64,000 nt of DNA from JASTVH01 sp042862465 (GTDB taxonomy: Bacteria; Pseudomonadota; Gammaproteobacteria; Pseudomonadales; Oleiphilaceae): contig JASTVH010000007.1 of NCBI GenBank assembly GCA_042862465.1, positions 186,001-250,000 of the forward strand. The letters run 5' to 3'. The position numbers were made by a program, and so were the translations under genes. Below the pieces are notes generated by a model, which saw nothing but the letters and a program-made list of their open reading frames with translations, had not been told where the DNA came from and did not search any database. Within the stretch, counting starts at the first letter, position 1. Each line of letters begins with the position of its first letter. This document shows positions 9,288 to 18,009 of this stretch, piece by piece.

Positions 9288-9336
9288 GAGCCCCTCGCCC
9301 CTGCGGGGAGAGGGGTTGGGGTGAGGGGGAGAGGGA
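9288..9336. repeat. partial copy of the 145-bp mosaic repeat
   Basis: CCCCTCGCCCCTGCGGGGAG with the following AGGGGTTGGGGTGAGGG matches the left half of the mosaic repeats at 23440, 35180 and 58230. Pairing of CCCCTC(GCCCC) with GGGGAGAGGGG gives a hairpin. It lies between the AraC gene and the CrtC-like gene. Confidence 0.7.
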
Positions 9337-9391
9337 ATGTAATTTTGGGCTTTCGTGACACCCTTCCGGCACCCAGGCCACAAGCCCCATT

Positions 9392-10435
9392 TCAGGAATC
9401 AGGGTTTTGGATCTCAACACCATGCCCGGTATCGTCCGTCAGGATCTCGAACGCCGCCCGGCTCCGGGTAACCAGCTCGACGGGCGGCTGGCCGGGCACC
9501 TCCAGGGTCAGTTCGCAGCTGGCGATCTTGCTGTTGAGACAGGTATGCAGCCCGCCCGGCGGGTTCTTGTAGTTGAGGCCGGTGAAGGCGCTGCGGTCGC
9601 CATGGATGCGGCCTTTCAGGGTCGCGCCGCCATTGTCCAGCGCGAACCGCCAGTCGAAATAGTCATAGTGGCCGTCGTTGGCAAACGCCTGGCGCAGGGT
9701 ATTGAACCGGTATTCCCGCCCCCCAAGCCGCAGCACCCCCAGAGTCATGGGCGGCGACCAGATCGGGCCCAGCTTGATCCTGGCCGTGGCCACCTCAAAA
9801 AAGGCGTCCGGCGCGTTGTCGAACCCGGCGACCTGCCCCCAGGCATACTCATCGGTGTGCTTGCTGCCCCAGTTGTGATTCTCGCTACCCTGCCAGCCAT
9901 CAACGTTCACACTTCCGCCGTTCACGCTCAGCTGGCCCCGAAAGCGGACATTGGGCGCGATCACCATGCTCTTGGCCTTGGGCAGCGGGGCCCCGTAGAG
10001 GTAGTCCGGCAGCAACAGCAGTTCGCCCTGCCCGTCCTGGTGAGCCAGGTCCCATTCAATCCGGTTGTCATCGAGGCGGCACTCGCCCTTGAGCCTGCCT
10101 TTCTCCCAAGTGGCACCTCCCACCGCCAGGGAGGACGTGCCACTCTGAAAACTGCACTGCTCCATCGGCACGTCCTGCTGAACAGTCACGACTCGGGTCG
10201 ATTCTCCCGTGGCGTCAAAATAGATCGCCCAGAGTTCCCCCACGGTGGATCGCTCATCCCCTTGCCGGGACTGGAAAACGGTGTAGCGTATCCAGAACCC
10301 ACGTGGCTCCGACGGATGGTTGGCGCGGACGAAAAAGCTCTCGTAGTGGCCTTTGCGGGTCTGCCTGGATGCGCCCGGGTCATACTGGCACAGCGCCCAG
10401 GGTGAGGACGGACGAAGATTCAGCGGTGCGTTCAT
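9392..10435 (-). CDS. CrtC/hydroxyneurosporene-synthase-like (lipocalin-like) protein
   Basis: A 347-residue soluble beta-rich protein resembling the CrtC (carotenoid 1,2-hydratase)/AttH lipocalin-like fold. The most family-like segment is GWQGSENHNWGSKHTDEYAW around residues 180-200, a conserved Asn-His-Asn-Trp-Gly-type loop. No other carotenoid genes are present, so carotenoid hydration is not supported; a role on a hydrophobic substrate handled by the operon is inferred. It is the third gene of an operon after the GMC oxidoreductase and an unknown protein, with an 18-base gap and a GGGAGA ribosome site. Confidence 0.7.
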   Translation of the reverse strand: MNAPLNLRPSSPWALCQYDPGASRQTRKGHYESFFVRANHPSEPRGFWIRYTVFQSRQGDERSTVGELWAIYFDATGESTRVVTVQQDVPMEQCSFQSGTSSLAVGGATWEKGRLKGECRLDDNRIEWDLAHQDGQGELLLLPDYLYGAPLPKAKSMVIAPNVRFRGQLSVNGGSVNVDGWQGSENHNWGSKHTDEYAWGQVAGFDNAPDAFFEVATARIKLGPIWSPPMTLGVLRLGGREYRFNTLRQAFANDGHYDYFDWRFALDNGGATLKGRIHGDRSAFTGLNYKNPPGGLHTCLNSKIASCELTLEVPGQPPVELVTRSRAAFEILTDDTGHGVEIQNPDS

Positions 10436-10453
10436 GATGGCTGTTCTCCCGAA

Positions 10454-10918
10454 TTATGACCTGGCCGCCGGCCGGCATGTCAGCCTCAAGGATTCCAGCG
10501 GGAAGCGCCAGAGCGGCTTGCGATAGACCAGTTCCGCCTGTCCCCGAGGCTCGCCGTCGCAGGTCACCGTCAAGGGGCAGGTGGTCAGCGAGGTTTTCAG
10601 GTCCGACAGGCGATACTGCTTTTTGCCCAGGGCATTGACCGCCCCCACGCCAGGCCAGACAAAGGATATATCATAGGCCGGCCCGGTGGGGTACAGCGTC
10701 AGGGTACCTTCCGCCGCCAGCGGCCCGGAATCGCCCACATGCACCACAGCTGTGAAAGCGCGCGGGACTGTGAGCCGGAAAAGCCGGTCGGTAAAGGCTT
10801 CCAGTCGGATGCTGAACGGTTCACGACGCCCCTCCAGCTCAAGCCAGCCGCTCATTTCCTCTTCGATCAGCAGCCCTGTCCGGGCGGTGCCATTCAGTGC
10901 TTCAAGCCATGCCATCAC
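10454..10918 (-). CDS. protein of unknown function in GMC oxidoreductase operon
   Basis: A 154-residue soluble protein I do not recognise. It is predicted beta-rich (alternating hydrophobic strands such as FSIRLEAF and LFRLTV), with a repeated LTV / TLTL pattern, no signal peptide and no metal motif. GTG at 10918 or ATG at 10915 are both possible, since GGGAG precedes them by 7 and 10 bases. It starts 11 bases after the stop of the GMC oxidoreductase and ends 18 bases before the CrtC-like gene, so it is almost certainly co-transcribed. A beta-rich lipid-handling partner is a guess only. Confidence 0.75.
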   Translation of the reverse strand: MMAWLEALNGTARTGLLIEEEMSGWLELEGRREPFSIRLEAFTDRLFRLTVPRAFTAVVHVGDSGPLAAEGTLTLYPTGPAYDISFVWPGVGAVNALGKKQYRLSDLKTSLTTCPLTVTCDGEPRGQAELVYRKPLWRFPLESLRLTCRPAARS

Positions 10919-10929
10919 AAGGCAACTCC

Positions 10930-12765
10930 CTATATCGTTTCGGCCAGCATACGGGCGCCCCGCATGGCCAGGCTCATAATGGTGACCTGGGGGTTGGCCC
11001 CCAGGGCGCTCGGCACACAGCTGCCATCCATCACATACAGGTTGCGGGTGCCGAACACCCGGTGACAGGGGTCGCAGACCGCGGTTCGGGACGATACACC
11101 CAGCCGCGCGGTCCCCAGCGGATGGTAGGCGGTGACCAGAAAATCCCGTGCCGAGCGGCAGCGCCCCAATATCTGCGTCAGTTCCTTCTCATTGCGGATT
11201 GGTTCGTCGCCATGCCGCCCCGGCAGATAGACCGCCTCGGCCCCGGCGCTAAGGTACATGCGGGCGAGCCATTCCGTGGCCTTCCTGAAACGCCGGAAGT
11301 CGTCACCCTGCATGCGATAGGTCACCAGGGGCTGGTTGAAACCGGGCACCGCGCGCACCCGTCCGCGGGATCGATCCCGAATCATGAAGCCAAAAAACGC
11401 CATCTGCTGATACTGGCGTATCTTTTCCATGAAGGGCTCGCCCAGTTGCGGCAGCATCATGCCGTAAGCGAGCGGCGGCGGTGTGGCACCTTCAAAGACG
11501 ATGCCTTCCTCCGCCAGGTCGGTCACGCCCAGCCCCTGGGGAATCATCGAGGCGTTATCGAAGCGGCGCTCCGGGAAATGGGCGTAGACGGCGCCGGCGG
11601 GGTGGATGGACAGGTTCCGGCCCAGCATGGGCAGCCGAACCCCGTTTTGCTGCAGAAAGTGGGGTGTGATCAGGCTGCCCATCGCCAGCACCACCCGACC
11701 AGCCGTTACCCGCAGGTGCTTGAGGTTCCCATCAACACTTCGAGCCTCCAATCCCTGCACCCGCTCACCATCCCAGATCAACCGCTCAGCCCGGTAGCCG
11801 GTCATCAGGAAAGCGCCGCGATCCAGGGCCCGGGGAATGAAACTGACATTGGTGGACTGCTTGGCCCCGGTGGGACAACCAAACTGACACAGCCCCTGTC
11901 CGTCGCATCCCGGCGCGTTACGTGTCAGCGGATGCACCTGAGCGAAGCCATTGGCCCTGGCTCCGGTGGCAATCACGTTGGCGATCTCGCCGATATGACG
12001 GGGCTCGGCCGGGGTAACCTGGAGCATCGCCTCCACCTCGGCGAAGTAGGGTTCCAGCTGCTCGGTGGTCAGATCCACCAGCCCTTCGGCCTGCCATTGC
12101 CGGAGCACCGTGTCCGGTGTCCGCAGACAGGTGCCGGAATTGATGGTGGTCGTCCCGCCGACACTGCGGCCCAAGGGGATGGGGATAAAGCTGTTGCCCA
12201 CGGCGCCGGTCACCCCCGCGTTGCGGTACAGCTTCTGAATCATCTCCGGAATGCGTCCGTTGAAATCGCGGCGGTCGTAATAGGCGCCCTCTTCCAGAAT
12301 CAGCACGGCCAGTCCTTTGGCCGCCAGCTCATAAGCGGCCGCCGCACCACCGGCGCCACTGCCCACCACAACCACGTCCGCCTCCAGCGTCTCGTCGTCT
12401 CCGCAATCGGCCGGCGCGCTCACCTGCTGGTGCCAACGCTCCGGTTCCACGGCCTCCGGCGGCGTGATGGGGCCTCGTCCGATCAGTGCCTCATGTACCT
12501 CATCCCGGGCCAGCCAGGCCAGCTTGGTGGGCGCCGACAGGGCGCGCAACAGTTGACCCGCCAACGGGCTGTTCTGGTACCGGGCCAGAAACTCCACCTG
12601 GGCCCGGGGTTCCATGGCGGAAAAGGCCTGCCCCACCGCCGTTCGGCTCAGTCGATCCAGCCAGCGCCCGGAGCGACCCGCCCAACGGGCGAGCGAGGGG
12701 TCCGCCTCTGCGTTCATGGCATCCAGCGCTTTCCAGTAGGGGGACCATTGGGCTTGCTCGGGCAT
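10930..12765 (-). CDS. GMC family FAD-dependent oxidoreductase (long-chain alcohol oxidase/sterol-oxidase type)
   Basis: A 611-residue flavoprotein likely to oxidise an alcohol or hydroxy-lipid. The ADP-binding motif VVVVGSGAGG lies at about 131-140. A Cys-rich segment (CDGQGLCQFGC) like that of fatty-alcohol oxidases is in the middle. The C-terminal GMC signature has HPLGTAR, followed by DGSCVPSALGANPQ with the conserved Asn. The roughly 120 residues before the FAD motif form a helical extension like the gluconate-dehydrogenase subunit 3 type. ATG 12765 was chosen because GGAGA precedes it; the longer frame would need a TTG. First gene of a three-gene operon. Confidence 0.88.
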   Translation of the reverse strand: MPEQAQWSPYWKALDAMNAEADPSLARWAGRSGRWLDRLSRTAVGQAFSAMEPRAQVEFLARYQNSPLAGQLLRALSAPTKLAWLARDEVHEALIGRGPITPPEAVEPERWHQQVSAPADCGDDETLEADVVVVGSGAGGAAAAYELAAKGLAVLILEEGAYYDRRDFNGRIPEMIQKLYRNAGVTGAVGNSFIPIPLGRSVGGTTTINSGTCLRTPDTVLRQWQAEGLVDLTTEQLEPYFAEVEAMLQVTPAEPRHIGEIANVIATGARANGFAQVHPLTRNAPGCDGQGLCQFGCPTGAKQSTNVSFIPRALDRGAFLMTGYRAERLIWDGERVQGLEARSVDGNLKHLRVTAGRVVLAMGSLITPHFLQQNGVRLPMLGRNLSIHPAGAVYAHFPERRFDNASMIPQGLGVTDLAEEGIVFEGATPPPLAYGMMLPQLGEPFMEKIRQYQQMAFFGFMIRDRSRGRVRAVPGFNQPLVTYRMQGDDFRRFRKATEWLARMYLSAGAEAVYLPGRHGDEPIRNEKELTQILGRCRSARDFLVTAYHPLGTARLGVSSRTAVCDPCHRVFGTRNLYVMDGSCVPSALGANPQVTIMSLAMRGARMLAETI

Positions 12766-12949
12766 CGGTGGTGTTCTCCGGTACAACTGATTCAGTTCAC
12801 CTTATAGCGGGTGGCACCGGGATGATTGACCAAAAGCACGGTGTTCCGGTGGGGCTGGAGTCAAAATGGCGGTGGTCGGAAAGCGGATAAAGCTTGCGGA
12901 AGGCCGATAATTGATTAAAATTCGTCCGTCCCAGCCAAGCCGTACATCC

Positions 12950-13759
12950 ATGAACCTCATTTCGTTTGATGCGTACCGGACGCTGCATTTTCCGGCTACC
13001 CGTTTTATCAAACCCGAGCTGTACCTGAATCACAGGGAAGAACTGCAGCAGGCGGATTGGGTCCTGTTTCCGGAGTACTGGCAGGTCAATGCCCTGGTGT
13101 TCGGCCTGAAATGCCGCATTTTCCCGAGCCTGCCGAGCTATCTGATCGGCCATGACAAGGTGGCCATGACCCGGGCCTTCAATGCCGTGGCACCGGCGAA
13201 CACGCCCTGGACCCTGATCGAAGCCAATGGGCCCCAGGAACGTGAGATGATCTGGGATACCCTGCCCCATCCGTTCGTAGCCAAGCTGCCCAAGGCCAGC
13301 ATGGGGGAAGGGGTCTGGCTGATCGAAAACCGGGCCGACTGGCAGCGCTATTGCGAAATCACCAACGTCCTCTATGCCCAGGAATACCTGCCGATTGACC
13401 GGGATATCCGGGTGATCGTGGTGGGCAATCAGGTGGTGTCCGCCTACTGGCGTCATCAGGCGGAACAGGGTTTTTACAACAACGTGGCCCGGGGCGGCTG
13501 GATCGATCATGGCCAGGTCCCGGACAGCGCCCTGGAACTGGCTCTGCGCGTGTCACAACAGCTGGGCGTGGATCACGCCGGCTTCGACATTGCCATGGTG
13601 GGCACGCACCCGTTCCTGCTGGAGTTCAACCGGCTGTTCGGCAACCAGGGCATTCGGCCGGCCACCCTGCTTCGGGATCGGATTCTGGCTCATCTGGGGC
13701 GGCTGAGCTCTCCGGATGATCCTGGCGACCCCGGCCCCACCTGGCCCGTGGCGGTCTAA
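12950..13759 (+). CDS. ATP-grasp domain protein (RimK-like ligase)
   Basis: A 269-residue cytoplasmic ATP-grasp enzyme related to RimK/glutathione-synthase-type carboxylate-amine ligases. The ATP-grasp pattern is visible: phosphate-loop strand FVAKLPKASMGEGV (109-122), hinge QEYLPIDRDIRV (144-155), and the Mg-binding LEFNR with Glu225 and Asn227. The N-terminal domain is short. Substrates are unknown; no partner gene for peptide or protein modification is adjacent. The ATG at 12950 is chosen over a TTG at 12911, though its ribosome site is weak. The gene stands alone, convergent with the small exported protein gene. Confidence 0.85.
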   Translation: MNLISFDAYRTLHFPATRFIKPELYLNHREELQQADWVLFPEYWQVNALVFGLKCRIFPSLPSYLIGHDKVAMTRAFNAVAPANTPWTLIEANGPQEREMIWDTLPHPFVAKLPKASMGEGVWLIENRADWQRYCEITNVLYAQEYLPIDRDIRVIVVGNQVVSAYWRHQAEQGFYNNVARGGWIDHGQVPDSALELALRVSQQLGVDHAGFDIAMVGTHPFLLEFNRLFGNQGIRPATLLRDRILAHLGRLSSPDDPGDPGPTWPVAV

Positions 13760-13780
13760 CCGGAATCCGCGCTGACGGCG

Positions 13781-14083
13781 CTAGCGGTTGCAGTGTTCCC
13801 CCCGGTAGGCGCTGTCCATGGTCACCTTCGCGAAGCCACCCTGCTGCACCAGCCCCAGCGTCTGCATGATGCGGGCCTGACCGGTTTCGACACAGGTGAC
13901 GACGCGAAGGTGGTTTCCGTGGGACTGTTTTAAACGCTCAGCCAGGGCCTCGGCATCCACAAACCGCTGCTCGTCGAAATACCAGGCCGTGGGCGTCGCA
14001 ACCAGGATATGTGGCGGCGCGGCCATGGCCCCGCTGGCATAGAGCAGGACGCCCAGCATGACAGAGACGCTCTTCCGGATCAT
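13781..14083 (-). CDS. small exported protein of unknown function
   Basis: A 100-residue protein with a clear signal peptide (RKSVSV, hydrophobic core, cleavage after AMA near residue 22), leaving a mature domain of about 78 residues. The mature part has two Cys residues (VVTCVETG and GEHCNR near the end) that could form a disulfide, and a pattern loosely like ExbD-type periplasmic domains (EALAERLKQ). GGGAGG lies 5 bases before the ATG. It follows the membrane-protein gene at 14119 by 35 bases and is probably co-transcribed with it. Function unknown. Confidence 0.75.
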   Translation of the reverse strand: MIRKSVSVMLGVLLYASGAMAAPPHILVATPTAWYFDEQRFVDAEALAERLKQSHGNHLRVVTCVETGQARIMQTLGLVQQGGFAKVTMDSAYRGEHCNR

Positions 14084-14118
14084 GATTCCTCCCCCGATGA
14101 CAGGCCGACCCGCAAGGC

Positions 14119-14526
14119 TCAGCCGGTTCCCCGCACTCTGAGCCGTCCGGCCAACCAGGGCGCGACCAGGGTGACCAGCAGCACAACCGTGAAAAGATTG
14201 CCCTGCGACACATCGAAAACCTGGAGGACTTCCTGCCAGGATCGTCCCGACACAAAGTACCCGAAGCCCAGATCAAACCCCAACGTCATCACCAGCCACA
14301 ACACGCCAACCCCCATCAGAACGCGCTCGTTTCCGGCACCGAACAGGGGCACCGACAACCAGGCCACCACCCACACCAGCAATGCCAACGTCAAACCGCT
14401 CAGCGGCAAGGCAACCGATGCACCCAGCCAGGGACTGAAGACCAGCTCACGCACGGCCGCATTGGCAATGGCCAGAACCAGTATGCCGGCCCAGACCAGC
14501 ACCGACTTGAAAAGCATCAAGAACAT
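14119..14526 (-). CDS. four-helix inner-membrane protein, unknown function
   Basis: A 135-residue hydrophobic protein with four predicted membrane helices and a short basic C-terminus (RLRVRGTG). An ARELVFSPWLGAS-type loop after the first helix is its most distinctive segment. No known family is recognised with confidence. It is probably the first gene of a two-gene unit with the small exported protein downstream. The start is not firmly fixed: the GGGGAG site is 12 bases upstream of the chosen ATG. Confidence 0.7.
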   Translation of the reverse strand: MFLMLFKSVLVWAGILVLAIANAAVRELVFSPWLGASVALPLSGLTLALLVWVVAWLSVPLFGAGNERVLMGVGVLWLVMTLGFDLGFGYFVSGRSWQEVLQVFDVSQGNLFTVVLLVTLVAPWLAGRLRVRGTG

Positions 14527-14700
14527 GGCGAACGTCCACTCCCCTGCGCACCGGCCGAGTAACAGGTCTCAATTTTTCAGCCGTCATCATTTTGTTCAAT
14601 AGGAAACCAGCAAGCTCATGCGACACTTTCCGGCCAAACTTTGCCGGACGCAACGCGCATCGCCCGGAACGATGACTTAGAACAAGAAACAGGGACCGTT

Positions 14701-15411
14701 ATGGCTTCCGAAAGCCCACTGAAAAAGAGCCCCCTTGCGGCACTATGGGGTAAACGACGCGCCACCTCACCTCGTCGCACCGCCCATCCCCTGCCATCAA
14801 CCTGGGATCACCCGGGCTTTGAAATCGATGCCATGGATGCATTGCGGACCAATACTCTGGGCTCTGCCAACGACGAAAAACGCCCGGTAACGACCGAGGC
14901 CAGTGCGAGACTCTCCGAAAGCGGTCCATCCCGCCCCCGGAATGCACTCTTCATCAAGGAGCTGACCACACCGCTGCCGCTCCTCGATGACGAAGCCGAA
15001 TCCGCGCTTTACCCGGAAGCGTTCGACCCCATGTATCCCGACCCGGCTTTTACTCCGAAACCACACAAGAGCCTGGGGGTCTTTTCCGACTCAACAGGCT
15101 ACTCCGCGCTCATCAAGCAGGAACTGGCCGCGCACGAGTTGTTTATCCGCTACTTCCACCGCACGTCCACATTCACCCCTGAACGCTACCCGCTGTTCGA
15201 CGAGGTCGCCGCCTGGATCGTGTTTCTCTCGGAAGACGACGAAAGCGACTTCATGGAACGTTTTCTCGAACGCTATGCCGAGAAGCCCACGCTTTTTATC
15301 TTCGAGCACAACACCCGGCACAAAACCGCAGCGGCGATTGCCAGATTCGTAACGGACAATGCTCTGGATGTCCCCGAAACACCGGATAAAGCCAGCGAAG
15401 GCGCGGTTTAG
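14701..15411 (+). CDS. hypothetical protein
   Basis: A 236-residue soluble protein that I do not recognise. The first 100 residues are basic, Ser/Pro-rich and probably disordered; the C-terminal 110 residues (from about SLGVFSDS onward) look like a compact helical domain with an acidic patch SEDDESDF. No signal peptide, membrane segment or metal motif is seen. ATG 14701 was chosen because AGGGA lies 6 bases upstream; the frame is open further. Its stop overlaps the stop of the convergent thioesterase gene by 3 bases. Confidence 0.7.
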   Translation: MASESPLKKSPLAALWGKRRATSPRRTAHPLPSTWDHPGFEIDAMDALRTNTLGSANDEKRPVTTEASARLSESGPSRPRNALFIKELTTPLPLLDDEAESALYPEAFDPMYPDPAFTPKPHKSLGVFSDSTGYSALIKQELAAHELFIRYFHRTSTFTPERYPLFDEVAAWIVFLSEDDESDFMERFLERYAEKPTLFIFEHNTRHKTAAAIARFVTDNALDVPETPDKASEGAV

Positions 15412-15809
15412 ATCACCGTGAACACGGCGCTGGCCCTGGCGATCCGTTTGCCCGCCACATGGAAATAGCAGTTGGCAAACGCCATGCGGCGTCCGACTTT
15501 CTGGACGTCCGTATGGACTTCAATCCAGTCTCCCCGCTCGGCGCCTCCTGCGTAATCAGTGGTCTGACTGGCGGTCACCATCGGTGTGGGGGGATCGGTT
15601 GAAAATGCGGCGCTGTAGCCCAGGGCGATATCGGCCAGGGACCCCAGCACACCACCGTGGACCCGCCCCCGACCATTACAGTGTTTGTTTTCAGCCCTCA
15701 GGCCGATGACCAGTCCGGAGTCCTCCTGTTTCTGATAGATGGGACCCAGGAGTTCGGTAAAGGGGCTGGTACGCACCAAGGGGATAAAGCCTTCCGGAAG
15801 GTCAGACAT
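15408..15809 (-). CDS. PaaI-type hotdog thioesterase
   Basis: A 133-residue hotdog-fold protein of the PaaI/YdiI acyl-CoA thioesterase class. The active-site segment GRGRVHGGVLGSLADIA (family pattern HGG-x3-slaD) is clear near residue 50, and the end strand RIARASAVFTV matches the family. It likely cleaves an acyl- or aryl-CoA thioester. ATG 15809 was chosen over an upstream TTG because GGAGTGG precedes it. It is co-directional with the dehalogenase gene upstream, about 115 bases away. Confidence 0.88.
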   Translation of the reverse strand: MSDLPEGFIPLVRTSPFTELLGPIYQKQEDSGLVIGLRAENKHCNGRGRVHGGVLGSLADIALGYSAAFSTDPPTPMVTASQTTDYAGGAERGDWIEVHTDVQKVGRRMAFANCYFHVAGKRIARASAVFTVI

Positions 15810-15925
15810 TGTCGAATCCACTCCAGTGAAAAGCCTTTGCAAAAAAGAGCCCCGGGAAACCGGGGCAAGGGAAAGGAAATCAACGCCGGGGCGTCATTAC
15901 GGAAAGGACCACTGAAGTCACTAAC

Positions 15926-16834
15926 CTATACGCCCTCTTTCAGGAACCGGACCACTACTTCCGCCAGCGCTTCACCCTGATCTTCCTGCAGGAAGTGTCC
16001 ACCATCCTTGATCGTCACGTGCTCCTGCCCCTGGGCACCGGGGATATATTTCTGAAAGAACTTCTCGGCGCCGGCGGTGACCGGATCGGAATCGCTGAAC
16101 GCGGTCAAAAAGGGCCGCTGCCACTGGCTGAGCACTTTCCAGGCATTGCGATTGGCCTCCGCCGCCGGATCGTTGGGATCGGCGGGGACCAGTGTGGGGA
16201 ACTGGCGCGCGCCTTCCTTGTAGCTCTCGTCCGGGAAAGGGGCGTTGTAGGCGTCGATCACGTCTTGCGACAGCGGATTGACCGTCCCGCCCTTGATCAC
16301 GCCGGCAATATGGAACTGCGGGGTTTCCTGGGAGAACTGCCGCCATTTTTCAAAGGCCGGGCCCAGGTTCTGGTCGCCCGTCGGCAGGAAGGTATTGGCC
16401 GCGACCACGGAGCGAAATCGGTCCGGGTTCTCCGCCACCAGACGCAGCCCAATCAGCCCGCCCCAGTCCTGGCAGACGAGGTTGATGTCCTGCAGATCGA
16501 GCTGATCCAGGAACGACTGCATCCAGGTGACGTGGCGGGCATAGGTGTAATCGTTGCGGTCCGCCGGTTTGTCGGACCGGCCAAAGCCGATCAGGTCCGG
16601 CGCGATGGCCCGGTAGCCGGCCGCCGTGATGATGGGAATCATCTTGCGGTACAGGTAACACCAGGACGGTTCGCCATGCATCAGCAAAACCACCTTCCCG
16701 TCCCGGGGGCCTTCATCCAGATAGTGCAGCCGCAACTCGCCGCCGTCGAAATCCTGAACCTGGATATAATGCGGTTCAAAATCAAACCCGGCGAGGTATT
16801 CAAAGCGGCTGTCGGGTGTTCTCAACGCTTTCAT
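15926..16834 (-). CDS. haloalkane dehalogenase (HLD-I, DhlA-like)
   Basis: An alpha/beta-hydrolase that replaces halogen by hydroxyl on haloalkanes. All pentad positions of subfamily I are visible in the 302-residue protein: HGEPSW (53-58) with oxyanion Glu55, nucleophile Asp123 and halide-binding Trp124 in CQDWGG, cap-domain Trp164, acid Asp250 and base His280 in GGHFLQ. Spacing closely parallels DhlA. GGGAAGAGA precedes ATG 16834. The natural substrate is unknown; marine bacteria carry many such genes. An inverted repeat separates it from the quinone oxidoreductase gene upstream. Confidence 0.92.
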   Translation of the reverse strand: MKALRTPDSRFEYLAGFDFEPHYIQVQDFDGGELRLHYLDEGPRDGKVVLLMHGEPSWCYLYRKMIPIITAAGYRAIAPDLIGFGRSDKPADRNDYTYARHVTWMQSFLDQLDLQDINLVCQDWGGLIGLRLVAENPDRFRSVVAANTFLPTGDQNLGPAFEKWRQFSQETPQFHIAGVIKGGTVNPLSQDVIDAYNAPFPDESYKEGARQFPTLVPADPNDPAAEANRNAWKVLSQWQRPFLTAFSDSDPVTAGAEKFFQKYIPGAQGQEHVTIKDGGHFLQEDQGEALAEVVVRFLKEGV

Positions 16835-16858
16835 GATTCTCTTCCCTTTTGCTGGCGG

Positions 16859-16889
16859 TAGGTTGGGCTGACGAAGGAAGCCCAACCTA
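16859..16889. repeat. TAGGTTGGGCT inverted repeat
   Basis: A perfect 11-bp stem, TAGGTTGGGCT at 16859-16869 and its complement at 16879-16889, encloses a 9-base loop. The same arm sequence recurs in the nested repeat at 58328-58408 and at 58602-58615. It lies between two co-directional genes and has no T-run. Confidence 0.8.
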
Positions 16890-16893
16890 GTGT

Positions 16894-17874
16894 TCAGTCG
16901 CTCACCTTGAGCACAATCTTGCCCTTGGCCCGCCGCTCGGACAGCCCGTTAAGGGCCTTTTCGTAATCTTCGAACGGATGCACTTCACTCACCCGCGGAT
17001 GGATCTTCCCTTCGCTGTAAAGCTTGAGCAGCTCCATCATGTTCTGGGCGTTATCCTGAGGCTGCTTCATGGTGAACTGCCCCCAGAACACACCGACGAT
17101 CTGGCAGCCCTTAAGCAGCGCCAGGTTGGCTGGAATCTTTGGAATGTCGCCGGCGGCAAAACCAATAATCAGATGGCGGCCTTCCCACGCCATGCAACGC
17201 AGGGCCTGTTCGGTGAAGTCGCCGCCCACCGGGTCGTAGATGACGTCCACGCCCTTGTTATTGGTGAGTTTCTTGACCGTGTCCTTGAGAGGCTGTTCGC
17301 TGTAGTTCACCAGCTCGTCGGCACCGGCTTCCTTCGCCACCTGCAGCTTGTCGTCGGTGCTGGCTGCGGCAATCACCTTCGCGCCCATGGCCTTGGCCAG
17401 CTCCACCGTCGCCAGCCCCACGCCGCCGCTGGCGCCGAGCACCAGGACCGTCTCACCCGGCTGCAGGTTGGCCCGCTGCTTGAGCGCGTAGTAGGACGTG
17501 CCATACACCATGGAGAAAGCGGCGGCCTCCTCATTGCTCATGTTGTCCGGCACCGGAATCAGATTGTTTTCGGCGGTGACGATCTCCTCGGCAAAGGCAC
17601 CGTAGCCGGTCAGCCCCATCACCCGGTCGCCCGGCTTGAAGCGCTTGACCTTGTCACCCACTTCAATCACCTCCCCGGCCATCTCGCCACCGGGGGCAAA
17701 CGGCATGGGCGGCTTGAACTGGTACTTGCCTTCGATGATCAGGGTATCCGGAAAGTTCAGGCCGGCTGCCTTCACCTTCACCTTGACCCCGCTCCCCTTG
17801 GCCACGGGCGAGTCCAGCTCGCCGATCTCCAGCTTGCTGGCCGGACCGTATTCTTTGCAGAGAACTGCGCGCAT
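16894..17874 (-). CDS. NADPH:quinone oxidoreductase family (zinc-independent MDR)
   Basis: A 326-residue medium-chain reductase/dehydrogenase of the quinone oxidoreductase type. It has the N-terminal GroES-like domain (AAGLNFPDTLIIEG), the NADPH-binding motif VLGASGGVGLATVELAKAMG and the C-terminal GKIVLKV strand. The zinc-binding Cys/His residues of alcohol dehydrogenases are absent, as expected. It likely reduces quinones or enones. AGGAG lies 8 bases before ATG 17874; the longer frame to 17934 is not needed. It may be co-transcribed with the haloalkane dehalogenase downstream, though the inverted repeat intervenes. Confidence 0.9.
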   Translation of the reverse strand: MRAVLCKEYGPASKLEIGELDSPVAKGSGVKVKVKAAGLNFPDTLIIEGKYQFKPPMPFAPGGEMAGEVIEVGDKVKRFKPGDRVMGLTGYGAFAEEIVTAENNLIPVPDNMSNEEAAAFSMVYGTSYYALKQRANLQPGETVLVLGASGGVGLATVELAKAMGAKVIAAASTDDKLQVAKEAGADELVNYSEQPLKDTVKKLTNNKGVDVIYDPVGGDFTEQALRCMAWEGRHLIIGFAAGDIPKIPANLALLKGCQIVGVFWGQFTMKQPQDNAQNMMELLKLYSEGKIHPRVSEVHPFEDYEKALNGLSERRAKGKIVLKVSD

Positions 17875-18009
17875 GGTGCTGGCTCCTGTGTTTTTTGTCT
17901 GAGCAGTGAGAGCTTGCTCTGAGGTTGTTTTCAAACGCTACTGATTGTCATTTGATGAAGCAAATGAATCGTCGTTATGGGGCTGTATAAGTTCTGCTTA
18001 TTATAAACA

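Noticed and set aside
10897..12807. A 636-codon open frame on the plus strand opposite the GMC oxidoreductase
   Set aside because: It is antisense to a gene with clear flavin motifs, has no recognisable domain and a biased Gly/His/Pro/Gln content typical of shadow frames in GC-rich DNA.
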